This document shows, in pieces, positions 13,239 to 23,429 of a DNA stretch of 53,857 bases (the stretch's first letter is position 1; the number at the start of each line of letters is the position of its first letter). The position numbers and the translations under genes are program-made. Below the pieces are notes generated by a model that saw only the letters and a list, made by a program, of their open reading frames with translations, searched no databases and had not been told where the DNA came from. This stretch comes from Lindgomyces ingoldianus. Lineage: Eukaryota > Ascomycota > Dothideomycetes > Pleosporales > Lindgomycetaceae. The stretch is from positions 484,156 through 538,012 of the forward strand of contig NW_022985203.1 in NCBI RefSeq assembly GCF_010093535.1. The letters run 5' to 3'.

Positions 13239-13456
13239 TGTCGCGTATACTAAGAGCCTTGGCTGGGGCTCAGAGCCTGGGACTGGGGCTTGGAGCCTGG
13301 GACTGGGGGCTCAGAGCCTGGGACGCAGCTCGGGATCTGGAGATATTATGTTCCGAAGCTCGGTGTATATAAGGAGAGCCTTCAGCTCTCTTAGATAGCA
13401 GAGTCACTTCATCCGATCTTCTGAACAGCTACTGCCAGGCTATTTTATCCTCCACA
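13239..13456 (+). repeat. Solo LTR with 5-bp target duplication
   Basis: A 218-bp GC-rich block starts TGTCGCG and ends CCACA, and the 5-bp duplication GAAAC lies at 13234-13238 and 13457-13461. It contains about three tandem copies of a 20-21-bp unit (GGGGCTCAGAGCCTGGGACT, 13261-13323). A TATA-like GTATATAAGG is near 13361. It interrupts the chromodomain region of the Gypsy relic exactly, since the reading frame context continues on both sides. It shows little RIP, so it is younger than the host element. Orientation is inferred from the TATA motif. Confidence 0.85.
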
Positions 13457-13819
13457 GAAACTAATTAAGGTTAACAGTAACTCTAAATAGCTAGTAAAAA
13501 AATACTTAATAGCTATATTTACTAAAGGCGCCTATAATATAAAGCTTTCTAGACTACTTACAACTCTAACTTAACATAGTACAACACCTAAGGCTTTATA
13601 GAAGCACTTTATAAAGTTAAAGACTATTACTAAGCCTACTTAAAGCAACCTAGACTACTAGCTTAGTTAGAAGCATAGCTGCAAGCATATAAAAACAGGT
13701 AGTATATATAGGTAATAGATAAAGATAATAAGGTAGTAAGTAAAAGCCTAGTTATAAAAATAAAAGTAAAAAAGTAGTTATATAAAACTTAAAAATAAGC
13801 CTCTCTTAGAGGGGGGTAA

Positions 13820-14044
13820 TGTAATAGCTGCTATAAGCAGAGCTAGCTGCAGGTTACATAACTACAAGGCGGCCTTGCAAGGCGCTAGCCTATAGAGGCC
13901 TAGCGCCTCCACAGTCACCTCCTTACGCCTACGCGCCTTGTATCTACCTTTCTTCTCCATCCTAGTGTAGATGAAATAGAGCTGACATACTCTATTAATA
14001 CTCTGCAATGCAAGAGCCTAAGCCTGTCCTCACAACTATTAACA
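13820..14044 (+). repeat. 3' LTR of the plus-strand Gypsy relic
   Basis: The LTR starts TGTAATAG directly after a polypurine tract and ends CTATTAACA, giving imperfect inverted termini. It is about 225 bp long and contains a moderately GC-rich core (13855-13960). It closes the plus-strand Gypsy element whose integrase and chromodomain lie upstream. No 5' partner was found in the window. Confidence 0.65.
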
Positions 14045-15012
14045 CTGTAAAATCTGCTATAATAAAGGAAACTCTATATAAAGCTAATTTTAGCTATTAC
14101 CTTTATTATATACTTTATAGAAATTAACTTATAGACTTACTAAAATCTATTAACTGCCTAATAAATTTATAAAAAATATACTAGAAATTAGTAATTAAAG
14201 CTAAATCTAGTTAAAAAATAATAAAATAGTATATAAATTAGGCATAAGAACTAGAACTAGAGATCTACTCTAGAGACTACATATACCTTAAAACTTAGAA
14301 CTTTAAGATACTCTAACTCTCTTAGAAGCTAGCAGAGAAGAGAATTAGACTATATAAAGTTCTATAAACCTAGGAAGATAATTATAAGCTAAAGCTTCCC
14401 CTACATATAAAGATATACCTATAGTTTTATGTTTTAAAACTAGAAAAATCATCTAAGAAAATTCCCCTCTTAAGATAAGAATAAAAAGATGTAGAAATAA
14501 AATATAAAGTAAAAATTTAGTAAAGTAAAAAAATAGCTTACTAGTAAAAACACTTAAAAACCTGCTAGAAACCTAAGAAATGCGCAGCAGTTAGTATAAA
14601 AGTACATCTAAGCTTACCTAAAAAAACTAGCTAGGTAATAAAGTATTTATCTTAAAAAGAATAGCCTTATTATTACTAAATAGCAGCAGCCTTTAAAGAT
14701 AAGTGCTAGTAGAAAAAAGTTAAAAAAGTAATTAACTCTTTACTTTTACCTTAAAAGCTGCTATCTTGTTTAAAGAAAAGAGGTTCTCTTTTAGATACTT
14801 TACACAGCGCGCCTTTAATAAATCTAATAACTTTTAAATATAATTCTATTTAGAACGCTTTTTTTTATTACTTTTACTATTTTTTTTAACTAATCTATCT
14901 ACTTATATATAAGCTCTTGCTTATAAGCCTTTACTACTTTAGTAGACTAAAGAAGCTCTTCTCTCTCCTTCTTTAAACGCTTTTAGGCAGTGTTAGATAT
15001 AAAAGTGTTATA
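14045..15012. other. AT-rich stretch without recognisable content
   Basis: Very AT-rich sequence with the composition of RIP-treated repeats. No open frame longer than a few dozen codons and no TIR or LTR edge was found. It is probably another transposon relic too degraded to classify. Confidence 0.5.
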
Positions 15013-16879
15013 ACATACTTTATAGGCGAGTTGCTTACACACCTAAGTTGCTTACTTTTGCTAAGACCCCACCCTAACAAACTCTATTATAGCCTATAAC
15101 AACCCGCTCTAGCACTATATAGTACAGTACAGCCTAGAATATTATTTAGATACTACTTTTACTTCTTACTTACATATTTGCGCGTTATGCCTAGTCTAAT
15201 TGCACTATCTGTAGCGCCTTTAGAATAGCTTACTTACTTTAGCTTACACCTGCTTTTTTGCCTTCTTTTTATTACTATGCGCTCTAAACTCTTTTAGAGC
15301 TGTTAAGTATAAGCTTTTTTAAATTATTAAAGTCTTTTTTACTTTAATCTACTTTTTTTTATATAATTTATGTTATGTAGTAGCCTTATTAGCTGCTTAA
15401 AGCTTAGTAATTTTCTATTATACTAACACTAGCTTATATATAATTATTACTACCTTTTTTAAAACTTTTTTAAACACTTTAACTATAAAAGTTAGTAAAC
15501 TATTTATATGCTTTTAAATTTTTATTTTTATAAGCATTAATTATAACTTAAGTTTTAAGGTATTACTTAAGGTTTATAACTACTAGAGCTTATTATATAT
15601 AAGTAGTAGTAGTAATAAAGTGCATAACTTTACATTAAGGCTTATTATAACTTATTATAAGTTAAAAAAAACTAATTTAGTGCTTTAAAACTTTTTTTAA
15701 ATATTACTAAAAGTAATTATAGCATTATAAGCTACTTTAAAGCATAGTAAAAACTTTATTTTTATAATATAAGTAATTTAGTTATATATAAAGTTTTTAG
15801 CTTAGCGCTTATACACTTTTTTAAAAAAAGTAAAATAACCTACATTAAGTAGCTATAAAAAGTGTAATAAGTAAAAAAGTATATAAATAGTAATAATCTT
15901 ATTATCTTTATAGTATTACTAAAAATAAAATAAGTTATAGCTTTTATAGCTATTAATAACTAGCAGACAGTAGCTGCTAACAGTACACTTTTCTATATAC
16001 ATGTTAAAGTGCTTTAACTAGTCTAGACTAAGCTAATTAGTAGTCTAGCTATGCTTAAAGATTATAATAACTTAATTTTAAAGTAGATTTTTCTTCTTAT
16101 ACTAGTTTAAAAAGTAGTTACTACCCTAAAAAATAATAAAAAGTAGAATAGCCTACTTTTTAGCATTAATGCTCTAGATAGCTGTTGTCTACTTCTAGTT
16201 ACCTAGCTAGACTACTTTTAGCTATTCTTATCTCTCTAAACTTATAACAACTACTTTAGTAGATATTTAGCCTATTATAAACTCTATCTTATTAAAGTTA
16301 TACATATTATTATTTTAAATACTATACTTAGCTTTAATATTCTTTATAAAGTTAAACTAGCTTTAAATTACTATAAAAATTTTATAAAAAGCTTTTTTAT
16401 AGTTATACTTACACTTAAACTTTACTTTAAGCTTTAAGTAACACTTAATAAATATATTAAGCTAGTTTATACTAACATAGCTTATATTACACTTAGTGTG
16501 TAAAAAATTAGCTATATTAGCTATAGCTACTAGCTAGAGGGGAAATCCTTACGCATCTAGCTTAAGTATATGCTAAATAATTACCTACTTTTTATTATTA
16601 TTTAGCTTTTATAAGTTAGCTATATAATTAGCTTAAAAAAGTTATTTAGTGCATTAGTTACTTATTATCTTTTAAAAACCTTTATAAATAGCTACAGTAT
16701 GTTGCTTAGAAAGTGTTATGTTTTATTTAAAAGCCTAAAGTGTAAGCTATATTTAATGTTCCTTTAACATATCTAAGTAGTGTTGTTAGAAATACATTAG
16801 TGTAAAAAAAAGTAGTGTAGTAAAGTCTTAGTAAAAGTAAGCAACTTAGGTGTGTAAGCAACTTGCCTATAAAGTACGT
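15013..16879 (-). mobile_element. Complete Fot1/pogo-like element, copy B (RIP-killed)
   Basis: A 1,867-bp unit that is collinear with the element at 10514-12378 and differs mainly by transitions. The left TIR is ACATACTTTATAGGCGAG and the right end is CCTATAAAGTACGT, with TA at 15011-15012 and 16880-16881. The minus-strand transposase relic again shows YNFNK near 16270-16300 where an active enzyme has an acidic catalytic pair. Stop codons replace conserved Trp and Gln. It lies in the same orientation as copy A. Confidence 0.88.
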
Positions 16880-17176
16880 TACTAATTATTATTTTTTACA
16901 CACTTAACGCACCTGTCTAAGGACAAAGTTAATATATAAGATAACTCTAATAACTAGTAAATGTTACAGGGTTTTATTTTTATCTAATAAAAAGGATTAA
17001 GCTAATAGGTAGCATGTAGATAATAGAACAAGTAAGACTAGTAAGCTATTTAGTATAAATAAAGTAGACATAACAGACACCTTTTAGTAAGTAGACACTT
17101 ACCTAATAAATAATCTCTTACTAACATAGTTATGTAAGTAAAGCAGTAAGAACGCTGCTTAGAAGAAGAGGCAGCG

Positions 17177-17681
17177 TGTTATAGTCTATAGTTAGACTAG
17201 TGTAACCCTACCTGCAGTGCTTTATAACTTAGCTATATTAGAACAGAGCTTACTTACAGACTAATTAAAAGACGCAAAGGCAGCGTAGCTGCCTATAATT
17301 ACAGAAGAATGCGTTATCTAATAAGAAGGCAAGCTAAGAAGGTAGAACAAGCTTAAGCAAGTTAAATAAGTTGCACTAGGCAGACTTATTTAGACTTAAA
17401 TAACTTGTTTTTAGCACTACTAGATATGTATATAGTTTTAGCTTAAACGAACCTTTAAAAGGTGTGTTTAAAGTTTAGTTTATTTTTTATATAGACTAAG
17501 TAGCATTCTAGCTTTCTAAAGAGCTATAATACTATTTATATATCTTGCAACATATATGCCTCTAATTCTGTCTAACAGGACTGTTTAACCTAGCCTCTAT
17601 ACTGCTGTTACAGGGACAAACCACGATCTAGTCACTCTACCTCACTCTAATAGCCCATTAGCCATTACGCAGGACTGTACA
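17177..17681 (+). repeat. LTR of the 7304-7799 family, opposite orientation
   Basis: The copy starts TGTTATAGTCTATAG and ends GGACTGTACA. It aligns along its length with the reverse complement of 7304-7799. Its 5' half is heavily AT-shifted, while its 3' part (about 17560-17681) keeps GC. The bases after the LTR (CCCTGCCG..GGCCCC) match the equivalent PBS-side sequence next to the other copy, so it is a 5' LTR with a short piece of internal sequence. No gag-pol of this family follows it here. Confidence 0.75.
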
Positions 17682-18780
17682 CCCTGCCGTCGGCCCCTTG
17701 CATTCCGCCCTGCCCCTAGGGATAATATCGACCCGCGTGCTTCTAGGAAGCAAGGATTGTAACTAGCTATAGTACCTATCTACTACGTGCGTAGCCACAC
17801 AGAGGAGGCATCCACTGCGACTAGTAGTTGTTGCAAGCTCTAGAGCTAACCTGTTACTCCGCACAACAGCTTGCTCTTTAAGAGCCACTGTACAGTTAAC
17901 TAGCACCCCCTCTAACAACAGCTGTACAAACAAGTAACTCGTCTCTTCCTCTACTGTCTTGTTATAGAACCCTTTATATATAATAAACTTATAAAGTAGA
18001 CTACTTTAACATGTTAATAAGTCTCTTCTAAGTATAATAAAATTTGTATATAGTAGACACTTTTATCTATATGTGTATAGAAGTGTATAAGCTGTTTTGC
18101 TTTATAAAGGACTTTAAAAGCTAAATAATATAGAATTTTAAAAACTTACTTTATGCATTTAAGCAAGAGCTTCTTTATGCTCTAGCTAAGCATATAATCT
18201 ATTTTATATAAAAAAGAATGCTGTACGTAGGCTAAAAAGCTAGCAGGTGTTGTAGACTAGTAGTATACTATTAGCTCTATACAAAAAAAAGAGAAAAAAG
18301 CGAAAAAATAGTATAAAAAATAATAATATAAAAGTAATAAGTAAGTAACTTAATTTATAAAAAATTTTTTACTAGCGTTTTTATATAAGTATAGCTGCGT
18401 CTGTACATGCGTATAGCTAAATTAAGTTACTTAAAATAGTTAGCTATCTAGCTTATATATTAAAGGCTATATATACTTAACAACTCTTTTTCTTTGTATA
18501 AAAAAAGAGTAGTAGTTAATTATAAGAAAAATTTTGCCTACTTACTCTTATTACAGGCTGTACGCTTAGCGTACAGCTGCCCACCACCTACCGCGTGCGT
18601 AGCCACGCAGAGAAGAAACCTACTACCAGATGCGTAGCCATCTAGAGAAGTAAGCTAACTAACATTTATAGTTTTTTTTTAATACTGTAATACTTTTTTA
18701 TAAAGTTATTATAGTTTTTTATTAAAATGTTTTAATATAAGGCTTTATTATCTAAGATCTCCACTCTTCTATTTAGGTGG
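17682..18780. other. AT-rich stretch with short direct repeats
   Basis: About 80 bp after the LTR still match the internal sequence next to the LTR at 7304. The rest has no gene. A GC-rich motif containing TGCGTAGCCA occurs at about 17788, 18597 and 18631, each time followed by an AGAG(A/G)AG-like tail. The first and second occurrences bound an 800-bp AT-rich segment and may be the ends of an unclassified insertion. The AT-rich block ends near 18780. Confidence 0.4.
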
Positions 18781-19382
18781 GTCAACGATGGCTTGGTGGT
18801 CAGCGCAAATACCAGCAGGAACCGTTTTCCTCCAACCACACATCTTTCGTCGACTTCATATATTACTAAGGAGGTATTTTCTATGCTGCCTTTAAAGATG
18901 GATCTTGCTAGAAACTAGGCATCTGTGTTATGTTCGCAACAATCTTAATTCTCTAATATTATGTCCAGCCGTCACAGTAACCTGCTAAAAACCCTAAAAA
19001 GCAAGGAGCATTTAAATTTCTACCTTTTAAACGAATTATTCTACACCCAAAGGACACCGTGCAGTAGCTGCCGTTATCAGGCTACTTCTAACCTCAAGTG
19101 ATTGCCGGATTTCATTTTCCGTGGTGACGGAAACACCTCAAACTCATCCCCGCAGAAGGGCCAACTCGAAATCTCGCAAATTGCATATCCAGACCGGTGC
19201 CTAAGTACCAAGAATCACCGAGGTGATGGACTACCCCGCGGTTCGCCGGCTAGAGCTCTTTGTTTTACATGAACTTTCTTAAAGATTCTACTTTGTACAT
19301 ACTTAGGCCTCTTCATTCTCGTTATCCCTTCTACTCTTTCGTACAATTTTGCGCACCTTAGTAGAATGTATGGTTCCTTACT
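18781..19382. other. Intergenic, start of the gene island
   Basis: The base composition changes abruptly from AT-rich to balanced near 18780. No gene was seen. The last 250 bp before the ATG at 19383 are pyrimidine-rich and are the likely promoter/leader of the MFS gene. Confidence 0.5.
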
Positions 19383-21300
19383 ATGGCCGATTTGAAGTCC
19401 GCTGAAGGTGGTTCTGAAACGAGCTTACCAGAAGATGTAGAGAAAGAGCCGTTGGGAAAACTGGGGGTAGATGAAGACAACTTCCAACATGAAAAACCTT
19501 ACCAGGCGACCACAGCAATTGGTGATCGTTGTCTCGTTGTAATGGACCTTGAAAACGGCCTTGTGGGGTGGGAAAGCGGTGATGATCCAGCGAATCCTCA
19601 GCAAGTCCTAGCAACATCTCGCAATGAGTGTTATCTAATTGGTATTTAGGAATTGGACATGGGGGAAAAAATGGACCCTCATGTTTTTCATGGCAGCCAG
19701 CTCCACGTTTTCCCCAATGGCATCCTCACTATGCGCACCTGGAACTTCCCTGACCCTCGAAGAGTATGGGCTCACCTCTAAAACGATCGGAACATTAATG
19801 ATATCAATATTTGTTCTTGGATATGCTGTTGGACCACTCTTTCTTGCTCCATTATCTGAAATTTATGGCCGAGTCCTGGTAATAAATGCTTCGAATGCTT
19901 TTTTCAACGCGTTTATACTAGGATGTTCTTTTGCACCTAATATGATGAGCTTGATTGTCATGCGTCTTTTGGCTGGAATTGGTGGATCAGCGATCATGAC
20001 TATTGTGTCAGCTGTTATTGGAGATGTTTCCAGTGCACAAACGCGCAGCAGCGTCATGTATCGTTATCGGCACACCATCTCTCGCTCCTATCAGTATGTA
20101 TCGCACGCCCCCCTCACCGTCAGAGAATGGGAACTGACTTGGAGTGGATCTAGTCGGCCCTATTGCGGGAGGTTTCATATCCGAGCATCTTGGGTGGCGC
20201 TGGGCTTATTGGGTCCTATTGATGGGCAGTGGTCCACTCAACATCATCATGGTTTTCTTCATGAGCGAGTCCAACCATCCCACAATACTAGAAAAGAAGG
20301 CACGGCGACTCAAGAAGGAACAAGGACGAGATGATCTCCATTCCTATCTGGAGATGCGATTGCCGCCACATGAAGTTTTGGCCAGGAGCATTGTGAGGCC
20401 AGTAAAAGTATGGCTTCTGACATATATCGGAGGAGCAATACTGACTATATTTCGTAGTTCCTGTTCAAGTCGCCAATCGTTTTTCTAATCTCACTCTATG
20501 TTAGTATCGTATACGGCACTTTATGTTAGTGGCATATTCATATTTATGACGTGTGTTCTAACTATGAGAAGATTTACTCTTTACCACAATACCCATAGTG
20601 TTTCAGGATAGATATCATTTCGCCCTTCAATATACCGGACTTGCATATCTAGGTCGTAAGCAACCTGCTCGCGCAATCACTCGGCAATGCTAATCATGAC
20701 TTTAGTTGGAGTTGGCATGTTTGTATGTCTACTTCTACGCCTAAATATTCTTTCGCATACCTAAAACTTAGCAGATAGCGCTTGGAGTTATCATGAAATC
20801 TAACGACCGTAACGTGACCCGCCTGCGAGAAAAGAACAATGGTGTTTTCGAGCGTAAGGTTCCCCCCTCAACTTTCTATCTCTGGTAACACGCAGTCAAT
20901 AGCTGAAATGCGCCTCTCGACGACTACTTACTTCGCTCCCTTCATGCCTGTCGCATTATTCATCTATGGATGGACTGTTCACCACAAAGTCCATTGGATC
21001 GTTCCATGCCTGTCCTTCGTTCCCTACGGCTTCGGTCTACTCGGCATCTTCGTTCCATGTCAGACATACATGGTCGATGCCTTTCTTGAAACAGCAGCTT
21101 CAGCGGTTGCTGCACTTGTCTGCCTACGGTGTATATTTGGAGCGCTCCTACCATTGGTCGGACCGAGGGTGTACGAGAGCCTGGGTCTGGGCTGGGGAAA
21201 CACGCTGTTGGGGTTTGTTACGTTGGCAGTAACTCCTGTGCCTTTCGCATTCCTGAAGTATGGGGGCTGGATTAGGAAGAAGTATCCTGTGAAGCTTTGA
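19383..21300 (+). pseudogene. MFS multidrug transporter (DHA1-like), 8 exons, one frameshift
   Basis: Eight exons can be joined by following the family sequence: 19383-19600, 19650-20093, 20154-20401, 20458-20524, 20572-20655, 20706-20722, 20772-20853, 20903-21300. The first intron begins GCAAGT (GC-AG type); the others are GT-AG, 47-60 nt. The junctions rebuild MFS landmarks: DDPANPQ-NWTWGKKW at the N-terminal junction, PIIG-PIAGG, IVRP-FLFKSP, YLGL-GVGMF, FE-PEMRL, and a C-terminal LGLGWGN..LGF block ending in RKKYPVKL. The predicted protein is about 518-519 aa with about 12 membrane segments, an exporter of the plasma membrane. One defect breaks it: near 20057-20063 the frame shifts, equal to a 2-nt deletion or 1-nt insertion, just before the I-G-T-P-S-L-A-P segment. 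No RIP-like stops are present. It is a young pseudogene or contains an assembly error. Confidence 0.85.
19601..19649 (+). other. GC-AG intron of the MFS gene
   Basis: A 49-nt intron with donor GCAAGT, branch-like TCTAAT and acceptor TTTAG. Only this GC donor restores the conserved NPQ-NW junction. Neighbouring GT donors give the wrong frame. Confidence 0.75.
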
Positions 21301-22379
21301 TTGAGACACTTGGTTGAAATGAGCAAGGATATCAAGAAGCGGCTAGATTTGCATGACCGGCTCATTAAGCCAAAGAGACATGACGACGAAACTCGAGTCT
21401 CGTCGAGCATCAGCATTCGTCCTCGGCGTTACTTTCTTTTTGCGCTAGGACCTGACTCGAGAAGTTGCATTTCAGGCAATATCTCAAACCGCAGCTCTTG
21501 AATAGCCACATTGACAAAACCAAATCTCGACATGGGAATAAGCCACCGGGGTCTTTTTGTTTAAAGGAGGCTCATTCACCTATCGTGTGATGGCTCGTTC
21601 ATTTCCTTCGCTCTATTTTGCCGTATACTTACGGATTCCCGTCGCCATAGGCGCCGTTCAGAGTATCATTTAACACGCGACTTAGCACTAAAGGTGTAGA
21701 GAAATAAGGACTTCAGGTTACTTGCTCATCACTATTCAGGTACGAATTCAAGTTTCATCCACCAAAATGCTACTTCCACACTTCATCCCACTGTTACTTC
21801 ATTCGCCCTAACCGCCTATTCACAGCCAGAAAATGCAGTAGAGGTGGACTCTGTTCAAACCTTCCATAAAAGCCAGAGCTTCTCATGCTAAGCTTGTACC
21901 CCAGCTTTTCTTCTATTGTCTCGTAACGCATATGCTCATCCTAATCAGGGCCTCATAAACGTCCCACCATCCAAGCATGCGCAAATTGCCAATTCACCGC
22001 TGATGGCGACTAGTGTTCAAACTTCAAGCGAGGGGCGTGCTTATCTTCAATCTAGTATTGCGTTACTTTTGGCGGCTAGGGACATGTACCGAAAACTCGT
22101 TTACTTGCCTTAACAGCTGTACGTGTTCATAGCTTCAGACTACTAAATATCCCATAGGACTAGCTAATATGGCAAATGGAATAGCTTCTGATCCTGGCAA
22201 CACTAATCCTGCAGATGCTTCTGAGGAGACACCAGCATACACTCCGGAAGCGACTCCCTATCCGACTGGAACGCGAACGACAACCTGTTCTAGAGGAAAT
22301 GTGAGACGCACGAGGGGTACATCTGCGAAGGGTTTGTCGACTTCAAGTATTAGTAGGGCGGCACCTTCCCTGTATGTAG
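21301..22379. other. Intergenic region without recognisable genes
   Basis: Balanced composition. Two short open frames (21916-22113 and 22169-22384) have no recognisable domains, and the second runs into the solo LTR. I see no gene I can support. Confidence 0.5.
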
Positions 22380-22665
22380 TGTAATACCTTATATAAATTA
22401 TTTTATTTAAAGGTACTTAATAAACTTATATCTAAAGGTTCTGCGTATCTGCTCTAACCCTGCTCTGCCCCCTACGCTACTTATATCTTTAAGTATTTAG
22501 CTGCGCTTTTTTTCTTAACTAGCTTAGTAGTTTTCTAATATTCTTTTATACAAGGCCTATAGGTGTTAATAGAATTGCTAGATTTCTAAGTCCCCACGCA
22601 CTCCTATATGCCTCTAAGTGGATTCACACCGCATTTAGACCTATTTTCTTGCCTTCGCTGTTACA
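22380..22665. repeat. Solo LTR with GTAG target duplication
   Basis: A 286-bp AT-rich unit starts TGTAATACC and ends CGCTGTTACA, with TGTAA/TTACA inverted termini. The tetranucleotide GTAG flanks both ends (22376-22379 and 22666-22669). Most of it is the reverse complement of 50155-50413, a second and truncated copy. It sits alone within gene-rich DNA, as expected after LTR-LTR recombination. Strand cannot be fixed from the sequence. Confidence 0.8.
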
Positions 22666-23429
22666 GTAGAGATTTTATCAATAGACTTATAAGATATGCC
22701 TATGATTTTAGTAATTTAAAAAACTAACATCCTAATATTAAAACAAGTTTGTATATATGTAATAATAGCCTTACTAAATTAAGTAGGCATAGATTGTAGA
22801 TAGTAGGTAACAATTGTACTACTAAATTAGGTAGGGGAAATTATTTTAAGGTCTGGGGGACCACAGCTAAGCGCTTAGGCTATGGGGCAGACTTTTTAGA
22901 ATGACTGTATTGCGGGCAATTCTGGAATATTCTTTGCAGCTTTCTGCGTTTGAAGCAGGAAGTTGCTAGTTTGGGAAACCCATACTGAATTGCGAAGTCA
23001 ATAGCGATATGTGCTCACATTTAGAATGCGGAATAATAACCCTTCTCTGTCGAGGGTCTTGGAACAGGACGATTGAGTGTCAATACTGAAAACCGTAGTT
23101 TCCGTGGCTTAGCGTGCCTCAGGTGGTTTTAGGAGAAGTGAGATTCCTCAATGGCTTAGGACTGAAAACTAATACCTGGACCGAAGGATCATAGACCGGG
23201 GTAAGAGTCATACATGTGCTGGGATTTTTCGGGCTGAGACGAAAACATAGGATCAAAAGGTTGCTGCTAAACGGCACGTAATTCTACCGTCAAGTCGCTT
23301 CAATCCCCATTGCTCTTAGGGTTGATTTTAGTCGTTGTATTGAATTAGTTAATGAATCGGCCATGCTTCACTACCCATGAACATGGCTTATTGACGAAGT
23401 GTAAAAGAGCCTCGGTGGGGTTCCCGAGC
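22666..23429. other. Intergenic; AT-rich tail then unique sequence
   Basis: The first 230 bp are AT-rich and include a short imperfect repeat around ACTAAATTA-GTAGG (about 22775 and 22825). The rest has normal composition. No gene is visible. The segment from about 23350 is the likely 3' flank of the Dsc3 gene. Confidence 0.5.

Larger units (their letters stand above)
8640..14044 (+). mobile_element. Ty3/Gypsy (chromodomain-type) relic, plus strand, with nested insertions
   Basis: Translation of the plus strand shows a degraded pol with many TAA/TAG codons. The reverse transcriptase YLDNILIYLKD box is near 9125-9160, followed by FLGLIIS near 9270. An RNase H-like region spans about 9450-10000. 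The integrase zinc-finger region (LLLY.KA..LVVP, then HLGKKKTTKLL) is near 10205-10330. The integrase core resumes after the Fot1 insertion with NYAFIIVNCLSKR near 12395-12435, KTTIAKQAANMYY, and INQYFN..L.PFINYYQDN near 12650-12720. A chromodomain-like tail resumes after the solo LTR at 13457. A purine tract (AGAGGGGGG) ends near 13816, directly before the 3' LTR. The family differs from the minus-strand Gypsy in its RT sequence. It is dead. Confidence 0.85.
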
